Assembly: GCF_019218885.1 (NCBI RefSeq)
Contig: NZ_JAHUWT010000006.1
Span: forward strand, 62,001 to 126,000
Source: Bordetella sp. BOR01
Lineage (GTDB): Bacteria > Pseudomonadota > Gammaproteobacteria > Burkholderiales > Burkholderiaceae_B
Reading direction: 5' to 3'
DNA: 64,000 nucleotides
The notes beneath the pieces were generated by a model that was given only the letters and a program-made list of their open reading frames with translations, ran no database searches and was not told the origin of the DNA. The translations under genes were made by a program, and so were the position numbers. Positions 9,404 to 18,051 of this stretch are shown here, piece by piece; the stretch's first letter is position 1; each line of letters starts with the position of its first letter.

Positions 9404-9790
9404 TCAGCGCAATGCCTGCGCGCTGGCCAGGCCCAATGCGGTCAGCGCCAGCGACCCGGCCAGGCTGGCTGCGGTATAGCCCAGCGCGCTGGCATAGGCG
9501 CCGCGCTCGAGCATGCCGACCGTTTCCGCCGAGAAAGTCGAGAACGTGGTCAGCCCGCCCAGAAAGCCGGTAACGGCGGCCAGGCGTATCCATTGCGGCC
9601 ATTCGGGGTGCGCCAGCAACACGGCCAGCGCCACCCCGATCAGGTAGCCCCCGACCAGGTTCACGACCAGCGTGCCCCAGGGCCATGCCGACGTGTTCAG
9701 CCATATCCCCAGCAGCCAGCGGACACAAGCACCCAGCGCGGCACCGATGGCGACGGCCAGGAAGTGGAGCGGGATCAGTGTCTGTGTCAT
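9404..9790 (-). CDS. crcB: Fluoride ion channel CrcB/Fluc
   Basis: The protein has 128 residues with four hydrophobic helices. The family core GFLGGLTTFSTFSAE carries the Phe box and the Thr/Ser track of Fluc channels, and GGYLIGV and NTSAWPWGTLVVNLVG are also typical. It exports toxic fluoride as a dual-topology dimer. It converges on hpnE (15 bases apart) and diverges from the PepSY operon. No fluoride riboswitch fold is apparent in the 62 bases upstream; instead that space holds a Fur-like box. Confidence 0.92.
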   Translation of the reverse strand: MTQTLIPLHFLAVAIGAALGACVRWLLGIWLNTSAWPWGTLVVNLVGGYLIGVALAVLLAHPEWPQWIRLAAVTGFLGGLTTFSTFSAETVGMLERGAYASALGYTAASLAGSLALTALGLASAQALR

Positions 9791-9797
9791 GATATTT

Positions 9798-9812
9798 TGA
9801 GACTCATTCTCA
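9798..9812. promoter_or_regulatory. Candidate Fur box between crcB and the PepSY operon
   Basis: TGAGACTCATTCTCA matches the 15-base Fur core TGATAATGATTATCA at 11 positions. It sits about 40 bases before the PepSY gene and 8 bases before crcB. The surrounding 40 bases are markedly AT-rich against a GC-rich background. The downstream gene set (PepSY, DUF2271, ApbE, diflavin reductase) is of the kind often iron-regulated, which supports the assignment. Confidence 0.6.
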
Positions 9813-9852
9813 TTTAAATGATAGAATCCGCGGCCTTGAACCGTAATGTCTC

Positions 9853-10482
9853 ATGGACGGCAAACTTTCCTCGCGTCGACGAGCCTATTGGCTCAAGACA
9901 CTGCATCAATGGCACTGGATCAGTTCGGCATTATGCCTGCTGGGCATGCTGCTGTTTGCCGTTACGGGCCTGACCCTGAACAACGCCTCGCTGATCGACG
10001 CAAGCCCCACGATCACGACGCGCCAGGCACAACTGCCGCCCCCCCTGCTGGACCAACTGAAGGCGGCCAACGCGCGCGGCGGGCATGCCCCGGTGCCACC
10101 GCCGATCGCGCAATGGCTCGACAGCGAACTGCACGCGCAGGTGTCGGGCAGCCGGCCTGAGTGGTCGCCCGACGAACTCTATGTCTCGCTGCCGCGGGCC
10201 GGCGGCGATGCCTGGCTATCCATCGACCTGGGCGATGGCGCCATCGAATACGAGCGCACCGACCGCGGCTGGATCGCCTACCTGAACGACCTGCACAAGG
10301 GGCGCCACACGGGCACGGCCTGGAGCTGGTTCCTGGACGTATTCGCGGCGGCCTGTCTGGTGTTTTCGCTGACGGGCCTGGTGCTGCTGCAACTGCACGC
10401 CGGCCAGCGCGCCGCCACTTGGCCCATGGTTGGGCTGGGCGTGCTGATTCCGCTGGTGCTGGCCCTGCTTTTCATCCATTGA
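9853..10482 (+). CDS. PepSY-associated transmembrane protein
   Basis: The protein has 209 residues. A first membrane helix (SALCLLGMLLFAVTGLTLNN) follows the LHQWHWISS motif typical of PepSY_TM proteins. A periplasmic PepSY-like domain comes next (WLSIDLGDGAIEYERTDRGWIAYLNDLHKG is its core), and two more helices (DVFAAACLVFSLTGLVLLQL and the C-terminal segment) follow. The LNDLHKGRHTG motif and conserved His residues suggest haem or electron-transfer function. It is the first gene of a tight five-gene unit ending at 14287, with gaps of 22, 25, 5 and 9 bases. Role in ferric reduction is inferred from the company it keeps. Confidence 0.8.
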   Translation: MDGKLSSRRRAYWLKTLHQWHWISSALCLLGMLLFAVTGLTLNNASLIDASPTITTRQAQLPPPLLDQLKAANARGGHAPVPPPIAQWLDSELHAQVSGSRPEWSPDELYVSLPRAGGDAWLSIDLGDGAIEYERTDRGWIAYLNDLHKGRHTGTAWSWFLDVFAAACLVFSLTGLVLLQLHAGQRAATWPMVGLGVLIPLVLALLFIH

Positions 10483-10504
10483 AGATCGCAAGCCTGGAGA
10501 CTTT

Positions 10505-11020
10505 ATGCGCAAGCTGTTGCTGTCGGCCCTGCTGGCCGGCCTGATCGCCCGAACGGCCCAGGCCGCCGACCTGGGCATCACTATCGAGATCCCGCGCCTG
10601 GACGTGGCCGAGTACCACCGCCCCTACGTGGCCATCTGGCTCGAGACCCCCGACCAGAACGTCGCGGCCGACCTGGCCGTCTGGTACGACGTAGCCAAGA
10701 AAAACAACGAAGGCGCCGAGTGGCTGAAAGACATGCGCCAATGGTGGCGCCGCAGCGGCCGCAACCAGCAGTTCCCGGTCGATGGCGTCAGCGGTGCCAC
10801 GCGCCCCGCGGGCCAGCATGCCCTGGCATTGGCCGGCGCCGGCAAGCCGCTGGCCGACCTGAAACCCGGCCGCTATGCGGTGGTCGTGGAAGCCGCCCGC
10901 GAAGTGGGTGGACGCGAACTGGTGCGCGTGCCTTTCGATTGGCCGCCCAGCAAGGCCGAGCAATTGTCGGCCCGCGGCGAGCACGAGCTGGGCACCATCG
11001 CCTTGAACCTGAAACCCTGA
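10505..11020 (+). CDS. DUF2271 periplasmic protein
   Basis: The protein has 171 residues with an N-terminal signal peptide (LLLSALLAGLIARTAQAA, cleavage near residue 20). The body matches the DUF2271 family: EYHRPYVAIWLETPD, then LAVWYDVAKKNNEGAEWLKDMRQWW and the late block FPVDGVSGATRPAG. The latter resembles the motif FMN-binding proteins use to receive covalent FMN (SGAT). Together with the adjacent ApbE, an FAD:protein FMN transferase, this makes it a plausible flavinylation substrate: the segment DGVSGAT is the kind of Thr-containing site ApbE uses. That link is inference. Confidence 0.75.
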   Translation: MRKLLLSALLAGLIARTAQAADLGITIEIPRLDVAEYHRPYVAIWLETPDQNVAADLAVWYDVAKKNNEGAEWLKDMRQWWRRSGRNQQFPVDGVSGATRPAGQHALALAGAGKPLADLKPGRYAVVVEAAREVGGRELVRVPFDWPPSKAEQLSARGEHELGTIALNLKP

Positions 11021-11045
11021 TTGCCACCGATCTTCCGGAGTCCCG

Positions 11046-11846
11046 ATGAAAACTGCTGTTCGAATCGCCGCCGCGCTGGCGCTTGCCCTGCCCGCCGCGG
11101 CCCATGCCCATGATCTATGGGTGCTGCCCTCGTCCACCGTGTTGTCCGGCACCGGCAACTGGATCACCGTGGATGCCGCCGTCAGCAACGACAAGTTCTA
11201 TTTCAACCACGCCCCGCTGCGCCTGGACAACCTGGCGATCCTGGCACCCGACGGCAAGCCGGCCGAGGCGCAAAACCTCAACCGCGGCAAGCTGCGCAGC
11301 ACCTTCGACCTGCAACTCGGCGAAGCCGGCACCTACCGCATCGCGGTCGTCAACGACGGCGTATTCGCCCGCTGGAAACAAGACGGCCAGCCCAAGCGCT
11401 ATTTCGGCAAGGCCGATGGCCTGGCTGCCGCGCTGCCCGCGCAGGCGCAAGACGTGGAAATCTCGGAAAGCGTGGGCCGCGTGGAAACCTTCGTCACGGC
11501 GGGCAAGCCCAGCGCGCTCAAGCCCGTGGGCAAGGGCCTGGAACTGGTGCCGGTCACCCACCCCAATGACCTGTACACGGGCGAGACCGCCACGTTCCAG
11601 ATGATGCTCGACGGCAAGCCGGCGGCGGACCTGGCCATGACCATCGTGCCCGGCGGCAGCCACTACCGCGACAAGGTCGGTGAAATCGAAGTGAAAACCG
11701 GCCAGGACGGCAAGTTCCAGGTGCAGTGGCCGCAACCCGGCCTGTACTGGGTGGAAGCGCGCACCGAGGATGACAAGACCAGCGTGCCGAAGGCAAGCAA
11801 GCGCCGCCTGTCGTACGTGGCCACGCTGGAAGTGCTGCAGCCGTAA
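11046..11846 (+). CDS. DUF4198 periplasmic protein
   Basis: The protein has 266 residues. A signal peptide ends at AAAHAHD, leaving a mature N terminus with His residues (HAHDLWVLPS), which is typical of DUF4198/CbiK-like periplasmic proteins thought to bind metal. The remainder is beta-rich, with two Ig-like halves (GTYRIAVVNDGVFARW and GLYWVEARTEDD). It lies third in the operon that starts at 9853. In other genomes DUF4198 proteins accompany TonB receptors or nickel/cobalt/iron uptake genes. Metal identity is not evident here. Confidence 0.78.
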   Translation: MKTAVRIAAALALALPAAAHAHDLWVLPSSTVLSGTGNWITVDAAVSNDKFYFNHAPLRLDNLAILAPDGKPAEAQNLNRGKLRSTFDLQLGEAGTYRIAVVNDGVFARWKQDGQPKRYFGKADGLAAALPAQAQDVEISESVGRVETFVTAGKPSALKPVGKGLELVPVTHPNDLYTGETATFQMMLDGKPAADLAMTIVPGGSHYRDKVGEIEVKTGQDGKFQVQWPQPGLYWVEARTEDDKTSVPKASKRRLSYVATLEVLQP

Positions 11847-11851
11847 CTGCC

Positions 11852-12901
11852 ATGCCATCGTACGCGCCCGCCGGACCGGGGCCGGCTTCGATTCCGCGCC
11901 CGGCCGCCCGGGTGCCGGCCGGCTACGGTGCCGTCCCCCCAGTATCCGTGGCCGTGCCTGCGGCCAGCCCCGCCGCGCTAGCCGGCGCCACGATGGGCAC
12001 CACCTGGTCGGCCCGGCTGGCCTTGCCGCCGGGCGTAACCGCCCAGGCGGCGCAGGCAGCCATCCAGCAGGCCCTGGGCGAGGTGGTGGCCCAGATGAGC
12101 ACCTGGGACGATACGTCCGACCTGTCACGCTACAACCGCGCCGAACCGGGCTGGCAAGCCCTGCCCGTCGACTGCTTCCATGTGCTGCGGCATGCCCTGG
12201 CACTGGCCGCCGACACGGGCGGCGCCTATGACCCTACGGTGGGGCCACTGGTCAACGCCTGGGGCTTCGGCCCGCCGCCGTACGCCAGCGAGCCACCCCA
12301 GGCCGCCACGCTGCAGGCCGCGCGCCAGCGTTGCGGCTGGCAACGCATCCGGCTGGACGAGAGCGCCCGCCGCGCGTGGCAACCCGGCGGCACCTACCTG
12401 GACCTGTCTGCCATCGCCAAGGGCTACGCCGTAGACCACGCGGCGCGTGCACTGGACCGCCTGGGCCTGGCCCATTACCTGGTCGAGGCAGGCGGCGAAT
12501 TGCGCGCCCGCGGCCACCGGCCCGATGGCGAACCCTGGCGGGTGGCCATCGAAGTGCCCGATGGCAGCGATGACCATGCACTGGCCTTGCCCTTGCAGGA
12601 CCGCAGCATCGCCACTTCGGGCGACTACCGCCGCTACCGGCACGGCGCCGCCGGCCGCTACGCGCACACGGTGGACCCGCGCACCGGACACCCTGTCGAC
12701 AACGGCGTGGCCTCGGTCACCATCGTGCACAAAAGCTGCATGCAGGCAGATGCGCTGGCCACCGCGCTGACCGTGCTGGGCGCGCGCGACGGGCTGGCCT
12801 ACGCGCATCGCCATGGCCTGGCCGCGCTTTTCATTGTGCGCGCCGGGCAGCAATTGCGGCTGGCCGCCAGCGACGCCTTCGCCGCTATCGCCAGCACCTG
12901 A
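11852..12901 (+). CDS. apbE: FAD:protein FMN transferase (ApbE family)
   Basis: The protein has 349 residues. The family motifs are in order: GATMGTTWSARL, MSTWDDTSDLSRYN, YDPTVGPLVNAWGFG, YLDLSAIAKGYAVD and the C-terminal metal-binding region DPRTGHPVDNGVASVTIV with the ALATAL helix. ApbE transfers FMN from FAD to a Thr of a partner protein in the periplasm. The first about 45 residues are Pro/Ala-rich with no clear signal peptide, so the true start or export route is uncertain; an in-frame ATG near 11993 would begin right at the conserved domain. The likely partner is the neighbouring DUF2271 protein. Confidence 0.9.
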   Translation: MPSYAPAGPGPASIPRPAARVPAGYGAVPPVSVAVPAASPAALAGATMGTTWSARLALPPGVTAQAAQAAIQQALGEVVAQMSTWDDTSDLSRYNRAEPGWQALPVDCFHVLRHALALAADTGGAYDPTVGPLVNAWGFGPPPYASEPPQAATLQAARQRCGWQRIRLDESARRAWQPGGTYLDLSAIAKGYAVDHAARALDRLGLAHYLVEAGGELRARGHRPDGEPWRVAIEVPDGSDDHALALPLQDRSIATSGDYRRYRHGAAGRYAHTVDPRTGHPVDNGVASVTIVHKSCMQADALATALTVLGARDGLAYAHRHGLAALFIVRAGQQLRLAASDAFAAIAST

Positions 12902-12910
12902 GCGCAGTCG

Positions 12911-14287
12911 ATGCCCCCCCGCCTGACCGCCGCTTGCTGTGCCATCGCGTCATGGCTGCTGTTGTGCCTGTGGGCCTGGCGCCGGGCACGCCGGCGCCAG
13001 GCCCTGCAAGCCCAGGCCGCGCGCGACTTGTACGCTCCCGCCGACGCGCAGGCAATCCTGGTCGCTTACGCCAGCCAGACCGGCCAGGCCGAGACGCTGG
13101 CCCGGCAAACGGCCGAATCGCTACGGCTGGGCGGCCTGCAGGCCCGCGTGGCGGCGCTCGGCCAACTGGACCTGGCCGCATTGCGCAGCTATCCACGGCT
13201 ATTGGTCGTCGCCAGCACCTATGGCGAAGGCGATCCGCCCGATAACGCCGCCGCCTTTGCCGACACACTGGTGGCCCTGGAGGGCGCCGGCGCGGCCACC
13301 CTGGACAGCCTGGCCTATGCCGTCCTGGCGCTGGGCGACAGCGGCTACCGCCACTTCTGCGGGTTCGGCCGCCGGCTCGATGCCTGGCTGCGCGGACGCG
13401 GCGCAACACCGTTGTTCGACCGCGTCGAGGCCGACAAGGCCGACCCGGCGGCCTTGCGGCACTGGCAGCATCACCTGGGCCTGCTGGCCGGCCGCAGCGA
13501 CCTGCCCGATTGGGAAACGCCCGCCTACCAACCGTGGCGGCTGGCGCAGCGCACCCTGCTGAACCCCGGCAGCCAGGGCGGCCCCTGCTTTCACCTGGTA
13601 CTGACCGCGCCCGATGGCATCGGACTCGATTGGCAGGCCGGCGACATCGCCGAGATCGGCCCCCGCGACAGGCGCGGCGCCTTGCTGCCGCATCGCGAAT
13701 ACTCGGTCGCTTCCTTGCCGGCCGATGGCGCCGTGCACTTGCTGGTGCGGCAAATGCGCGGCCCCGATGGCCGGCTGGGCCTGGGCAGCGGCTGGCTGAC
13801 CCACGCGGCGCAAGTGGGCGACATCATCGACCTGCGCCTGCGACCGAACCCCAACTTTCATCCGCCTGCGGATGCGCGGCCGCTGCTGCTGGTCGGCAAC
13901 GGCACCGGGCTGGCCGGGCTGCGCGCCCTGCTGAAGGCACGTGTCCAGGCGGGCCACCATCGCAACTGGCTGGTGTTCGGCGAACGCCAGGCCGCGCGCG
14001 ACTGGTTGCTGCGCACCGAAACCGAAGCCTGGCTTCAGCAAGGCTGCCTGCAGCGCCTGGATGCGGTGTTCTCGCGCGACACGCCCACGCGCCGCTATGT
14101 GCAGCATGCCCTGCTGGACACGGCCGACACAGTGCGCGCCTGGGTCGCCGAAGGAGCCGTCATCTACGTCTGCGGCAGCCTGCAAGGCATGGCGCAGGGC
14201 GTGGATGACGCGTTGGCGCGGATACTGGGCCCCGATGCCCTGGCCGCGTTGCGGCGCGACAACCGCTACCGGCGCGACGTCTACTGA
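12911..14287 (+). CDS. Membrane-anchored diflavin reductase (sulfite reductase alpha / NADPH-P450 reductase type)
   Basis: The protein has 458 residues. A membrane helix sits at the N terminus (AACCAIASWLLLCLWAW). A flavodoxin domain follows (AYASQTGQAETLARQ for the FMN phosphate, then ASTYGEGDPPDNA and LGDSGYRHFCGFGR). An FAD/NADPH domain comes last (HREYSVAS, LLLVGNGTGLAGLRALL, VFGERQAARDW, IYVCGSLQGMAQGV). This is the CysJ-like architecture with a TM anchor in place of a soluble partner interface. It probably passes NADPH electrons to the PepSY membrane protein and then to periplasmic acceptors. It ends the five-gene unit and converges on clpB. Confidence 0.88.
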   Translation: MPPRLTAACCAIASWLLLCLWAWRRARRRQALQAQAARDLYAPADAQAILVAYASQTGQAETLARQTAESLRLGGLQARVAALGQLDLAALRSYPRLLVVASTYGEGDPPDNAAAFADTLVALEGAGAATLDSLAYAVLALGDSGYRHFCGFGRRLDAWLRGRGATPLFDRVEADKADPAALRHWQHHLGLLAGRSDLPDWETPAYQPWRLAQRTLLNPGSQGGPCFHLVLTAPDGIGLDWQAGDIAEIGPRDRRGALLPHREYSVASLPADGAVHLLVRQMRGPDGRLGLGSGWLTHAAQVGDIIDLRLRPNPNFHPPADARPLLLVGNGTGLAGLRALLKARVQAGHHRNWLVFGERQAARDWLLRTETEAWLQQGCLQRLDAVFSRDTPTRRYVQHALLDTADTVRAWVAEGAVIYVCGSLQGMAQGVDDALARILGPDALAALRRDNRYRRDVY

Positions 14288-14320
14288 GCACCGCCACGCG
14301 TGGCGCACCTGCATGAAAAA

Positions 14321-14352
14321 GCGCCCCGGCCACGCGATGCGGGCCGGGGCGC
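14321..14352 (-). terminator. Rho-independent terminator of clpB
   Basis: A perfect 11-bp stem (GCGCCCCGGCC / GGCCGGGGCGC, loop 14332-14341) is followed, on the minus strand, by a run of five T. It lies 33 bases past the clpB stop codon. It may also stop transcripts from the convergent reductase operon. Confidence 0.85.
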
Positions 14353-14384
14353 CGGACGGTCGCGCAGGCTGCGCGCTTACTCGC

Positions 14385-16979
14385 TTACTGCAAGGTACGG
14401 GTGAACACGAACTTGCCGTCGACCCAGTCCACCGGCACCACGTCGCGCGGCCCGAACTCGCCTTCCAGGATCAGCTTGGCGACCGGATTCTCGATCTGCT
14501 GCTGGATGGCGCGCTTCAGGGGCCGTGCGCCAAACACCGGGTCGAACCCTGCGCGAGCCAGCTCGGCCAGCGCCGCATCGGACACTTCCAGGCGCATTTC
14601 CTGGCGTTCCAGCCGTTCGGCCAGGCGCTTGACCTGGATGCGCGCGATCGATTCGATGTGCTGCGTTTCCAGTCCGTGGAACACCACGACCTCGTCGATG
14701 CGGTTCAGGAATTCGGGGCGCAACGTCTGCTTCAGTTCGTCCCACACTACTTCCTTGATCACTTCGTACGGTTGGCCCGCCATGCTCTGGATGTGCTGCG
14801 ATCCCAGGTTGGACGTCATTACGATGACCGTGTTGCGGAAGTCCACCGTGCGACCCTGCCCGTCGGTAAGGCGACCGTCGTCCAGCACTTGCAGCAGCAC
14901 GTTGAACACGTCGGGATGGGCTTTCTCGACTTCATCGAGCAGCACCACGCTGTACGGCTTGCGCCGCACCGCTTCGGTCAGGTAGCCGCCCTCTTCGTAG
15001 CCCACGTACCCGGGCGGCGCGCCGATCAGGCGGGCCACCGAATGCTTCTCCATGAATTCGCTCATGTCGATGCGGATCATGTGCTCTTCGGAGTCGAACA
15101 AGAACTCGGCCAGCGCCCGCGTCAGTTCGGTCTTGCCCACGCCGGTGGGGCCCAGGAACAGGAACGACCCGTACGGCCGCGACGGATCGGCCAACCCGGC
15201 ACGCGAGCGTCGGATGGCATCGGACACCAGCCCCACGGCCTCGTCCTGGCCCACCACGCGCTTGTGCAGGTAGTCTTCCATTTGCAGCAGTTTCTCGCGC
15301 TCGCCCTGCATCATCTTGGCCACCGGAATACCCGTGGCGCGCGACACGACTTCAGCGATTTCCTCGGCGCCGACCTGGGTGCGCAGCAGCCGCGGCTTGC
15401 CGTCGGCCGCCTCGCCCTGCTGCTCGGCCGTGTCGGCGGCCTGAAGGCGGGCTTCCAGTTCGGGCAGCTTGCCATATTGCAGTTCGGCCAGCTTGTCGAA
15501 CTGACCCTTGCGCTGCAATTCAGCCATTTCGGCACGCACGCGGTCGATTTCTTCCTTGATGGCCTGGGTGCCCTGCACCGCGGCCTTCTCGGCCTTCCAT
15601 ATTTCCTCGTAGTCGTTGTATTCGCGTTGCAGTTTTTCGAGCTCTTCCTCGATGACGGCCAGGCGGCGCTTGGATGCGTCGTCGGCTTCCTTGCGCACGG
15701 CCTCGCGCTCGATCTTGAGCTGGATGATGCGCCGATCCAGGCGGTCCATGACCTCGGGCTTGGAATCGATTTCCATGCGGATGCGCGCGCCGGCCTCGTC
15801 GATCAGGTCGATGGCCTTGTCGGGCAGGAAGCGATCGGTGATGTAGCGATGCGACAGTTCGGCCGCCGCCACGATGGCCGGATCGGTGATCTCGACGCCG
15901 TGGTGGATTTCATAGCGCTCTTGCAGCCCGCGCAGGATGGCGATGGTGGACTCGACGTCGGGCTCGTTGACCAGCACTTTCTGGAAGCGGCGCTCGAGCG
16001 CCGCGTCTTTCTCGATGTACTTGCGATATTCGTCGAGCGTGGTGGCGCCGATGCAATGCAGTTCGCCGCGCGCCAGCGCCGGCTTGAGCATATTGCCGGC
16101 ATCCATCGCGCCTTCGGCCTTGCCCGCGCCCACCATGGTGTGCAGCTCGTCGATGAAGACGACGTTCTGTCCATCGTCTTGCGCCAGCTCTTTCAGCACG
16201 GCCTTCAGGCGTTCTTCGAATTCGCCGCGGAACTTGGCGCCGGCCAGCAACGCGGCCAAGTCGAGCGACAGTACGCGCTTGCCGCGCAGGGTCTCGGGGA
16301 CTTCGTCGTTGACGATGCGCTGGGCCAGGCCTTCCACGATAGCCGTCTTGCCCACGCCGGGTTCGCCGATGAGCACCGGGTTGTTCTTGGTGCGACGCTG
16401 CAGGATCTGGATGGTGCGGCGGATTTCGTCATCGCGGCCGATGACGGGATCGAGCTTGCCCTGGCGGGCGCGCTCGGTCAGATCGAGCGTGTATTTCGAC
16501 AGGGCTTCGCGATTGGATTCGCCCTCGGCGCCCGAGACGTTCTCGCCTCCGCGCACGGCATCGATGGCCGCTTCCAGGGCTTTTTTCTGCAGGCCCGCAT
16601 CGCGCAGGATGGTGCCGACCGGGCCCTTGTCATCGGCCAGCGCCAGCAGGAACAGTTCGCTGGCGATATAGGTGTCGCCGCGGCGCGCGGCTTCTTTGTC
16701 GGTGCGGGCAAGCACGGCCTGGAGGTCGCGGCCCACCTGGACGTTGTCATTGCCCTGTACCTGCGGCAACCCCTTAAGGGTGGTATCGAGCGCGCCCGCG
16801 ACGCGGTTCACGGCCACGCCGGCGCGCGCCAGCAGGCTGGGTGCGCCGCTGTCCGGATCGGACAGCAGCGCCGCCAGCACGTGAGCGGGCTCGATATAGG
16901 GGTGGTCATTGCGGCTGGCCAGGCTTTGCGCGTCAGCCAGGGCCTGCTGGAATTTGGTGGTGAGTTTGTCGAATCGCAT
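14385..16979 (-). CDS. clpB: ATP-dependent protein disaggregase ClpB
   Basis: The protein has 864 residues, the standard length. It has the Clp N domain ([16 protein letters not shown]), AAA-1 with Walker A GEPGVGKT near residue 205, and the long coiled-coil M domain between about 405 and 525 (RREAVRKE.., [18 protein letters not shown]). AAA-2 has Walker A GPTGVGKT near 610, and the C terminus is normal. ClpB threads aggregated proteins with DnaK. A heat-shock type promoter is visible upstream (17043-17071) and a terminator downstream, so the gene is probably monocistronic. Confidence 0.97.
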   Translation of the reverse strand: MRFDKLTTKFQQALADAQSLASRNDHPYIEPAHVLAALLSDPDSGAPSLLARAGVAVNRVAGALDTTLKGLPQVQGNDNVQVGRDLQAVLARTDKEAARRGDTYIASELFLLALADDKGPVGTILRDAGLQKKALEAAIDAVRGGENVSGAEGESNREALSKYTLDLTERARQGKLDPVIGRDDEIRRTIQILQRRTKNNPVLIGEPGVGKTAIVEGLAQRIVNDEVPETLRGKRVLSLDLAALLAGAKFRGEFEERLKAVLKELAQDDGQNVVFIDELHTMVGAGKAEGAMDAGNMLKPALARGELHCIGATTLDEYRKYIEKDAALERRFQKVLVNEPDVESTIAILRGLQERYEIHHGVEITDPAIVAAAELSHRYITDRFLPDKAIDLIDEAGARIRMEIDSKPEVMDRLDRRIIQLKIEREAVRKEADDASKRRLAVIEEELEKLQREYNDYEEIWKAEKAAVQGTQAIKEEIDRVRAEMAELQRKGQFDKLAELQYGKLPELEARLQAADTAEQQGEAADGKPRLLRTQVGAEEIAEVVSRATGIPVAKMMQGEREKLLQMEDYLHKRVVGQDEAVGLVSDAIRRSRAGLADPSRPYGSFLFLGPTGVGKTELTRALAEFLFDSEEHMIRIDMSEFMEKHSVARLIGAPPGYVGYEEGGYLTEAVRRKPYSVVLLDEVEKAHPDVFNVLLQVLDDGRLTDGQGRTVDFRNTVIVMTSNLGSQHIQSMAGQPYEVIKEVVWDELKQTLRPEFLNRIDEVVVFHGLETQHIESIARIQVKRLAERLERQEMRLEVSDAALAELARAGFDPVFGARPLKRAIQQQIENPVAKLILEGEFGPRDVVPVDWVDGKFVFTRTLQ

Positions 16980-17042
16980 AGTGGTCGTTAGGCTTGATGG
17001 GGAGCCTGACCGGCGATATTCGCGGCTGGCTCGATGACCTGC

Positions 17043-17071
17043 ATGTGCGGGCGCAACATGACTTTTTCAAG
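17043..17071 (-). promoter_or_regulatory. Sigma-32 (RpoH) type promoter for clpB
   Basis: On the minus strand, CTTGAA (17071-17066) is followed after 14 bases by CCCGCACAT (17051-17043). This resembles the RpoH consensus CTTGAA-N11-15-CCCCATnT. The transcript would start about 55 bases before the clpB ATG. It is expected from the known heat-shock control of clpB. Confidence 0.75.
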
Positions 17072-17286
17072 ACCTTGCCGCGACCAGGAAGATGCGTGGC
17101 GCGCAGGCAACACTTGAGCGCGGTGGAACACGGCAAGGCCTGTCCAGGCAGCATAGACTGTTCGTGCCGGCACGGCTACCACAAACCCCGCCCGAGCGGG
17201 GGCAGCGTGTCCGCGCGCTGCTTCCGGCAAGGAATACAATAGGGATTCATCATCATTTGCCGCCAAGCACTGGCTCGCGTATGGGC

Positions 17287-17300
17287 TTGAGCAGCATCAA
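17287..17300. promoter_or_regulatory. FNR-box-like site at the fnr start
   Basis: TTGAGCAGCATCAA differs at one base from the FNR consensus TTGATnnnnATCAA. It ends 8 bases before the fnr ATG, where the ribosome site would be. FNR binding here would block transcription or follow-through, so autorepression is plausible. The rest of the 329-base clpB-fnr gap holds the clpB promoter and a short GC hairpin (CCCCGC-CCGA-GCGGGG, 17186-17201); I see no gene in it. Confidence 0.55.
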
Positions 17301-17308
17301 GGTCAATC

Positions 17309-18037
17309 ATGCAGAAACGTGTCCCTTTACCACCTGAATCTACAAACTGTTCGACATGCATGCTTGGCCATGTGTGTATCCCCGTAGGCATGGCCGCGGC
17401 CGATGTCGAACAACTCGACGAGCTCGTGCAAGAGCGCGTCCGGGTCGAAAAGGGCAAGCCGCTGTATACCCTGCAAGACCCGCTCGATGCGGTCTACAGC
17501 GTGCGTTTCGGCAGCATGAAAACGCAGATCGAAGACGCCGCCGGCCATGTGCAGATCACTGGTTTTCACCTGTCGGGCGAAGTCGTGGGCCTGGACGGCA
17601 TGCTCGAAGGCAAGCACGTCTCGACCGCCCTGGCGATGGAAGATTCTGAAGTGTGCGTCATACGCCTGTCGCAAATCGACCAGGTCGCCAGCCACCTGCC
17701 CTCGCTGCAGCACCAGATGCGCCGCCTGATGAGCCGTGAGCTGGGCCGCTCTTACCAAATGCTGGCCTCGCTGGGCGGCATGCGCTCCGAGCAGCGCCTG
17801 GCCGCTTTCCTGCTGAACCTGTCGCAGCGCTACGCGGCGCTGGGCTATTCATCCACCGAATTCGTGCTACGCATGAGCCGCGAGGAAATCGGCAACTATC
17901 TGGGCCTGACGCTCGAAACCGCCAGCCGGCTATTTTCGCGTTTTGCACGCGAAGGTTTGATCCGCATCAATCAACGCGAAGTTCGTTTGCTCGATGTACC
18001 GGCCCTGAAACAGTTGCTGGGCCAAGAAAACTGCTGA
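17309..18037 (+). CDS. fnr: FNR-type oxygen-sensing transcription factor
   Basis: The protein has 242 residues of the CRP/FNR family. Cys14, Cys17, Cys23 and Cys116 reproduce the spacing of the four [4Fe-4S] ligands of E. coli FNR (20, 23, 29, 122). The cNMP-like beta barrel occupies about residues 25-140. The HTH carries the FNR recognition residues E-x2-SR (LTLETASRLFSRF), which predicts binding to TTGAT-N4-ATCAA. The Bordetella homologue is named Btr. It switches anaerobic or microaerobic genes when the cluster is intact. Confidence 0.93.
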   Translation: MQKRVPLPPESTNCSTCMLGHVCIPVGMAAADVEQLDELVQERVRVEKGKPLYTLQDPLDAVYSVRFGSMKTQIEDAAGHVQITGFHLSGEVVGLDGMLEGKHVSTALAMEDSEVCVIRLSQIDQVASHLPSLQHQMRRLMSRELGRSYQMLASLGGMRSEQRLAAFLLNLSQRYAALGYSSTEFVLRMSREEIGNYLGLTLETASRLFSRFAREGLIRINQREVRLLDVPALKQLLGQENC

Positions 18038-18051
18038 GCGCCACGCCGTCC

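Noticed and set aside
9791-9852. Possible fluoride riboswitch before crcB
   Set aside because: The 62-base gap lacks the conserved fluoride-aptamer sequence and is AT-rich, and it contains a Fur-like box instead.
13941-16991. A 1016-codon plus-strand open frame antisense to clpB
   Set aside because: Its sequence has no family similarity and it lies wholly opposite clpB; long antisense frames are expected in GC-rich DNA.
16988-17266. A 92-codon minus-strand frame between clpB and fnr
   Set aside because: It covers the heat-shock promoter of clpB, has no similarity or ribosome site, and is best explained by chance.
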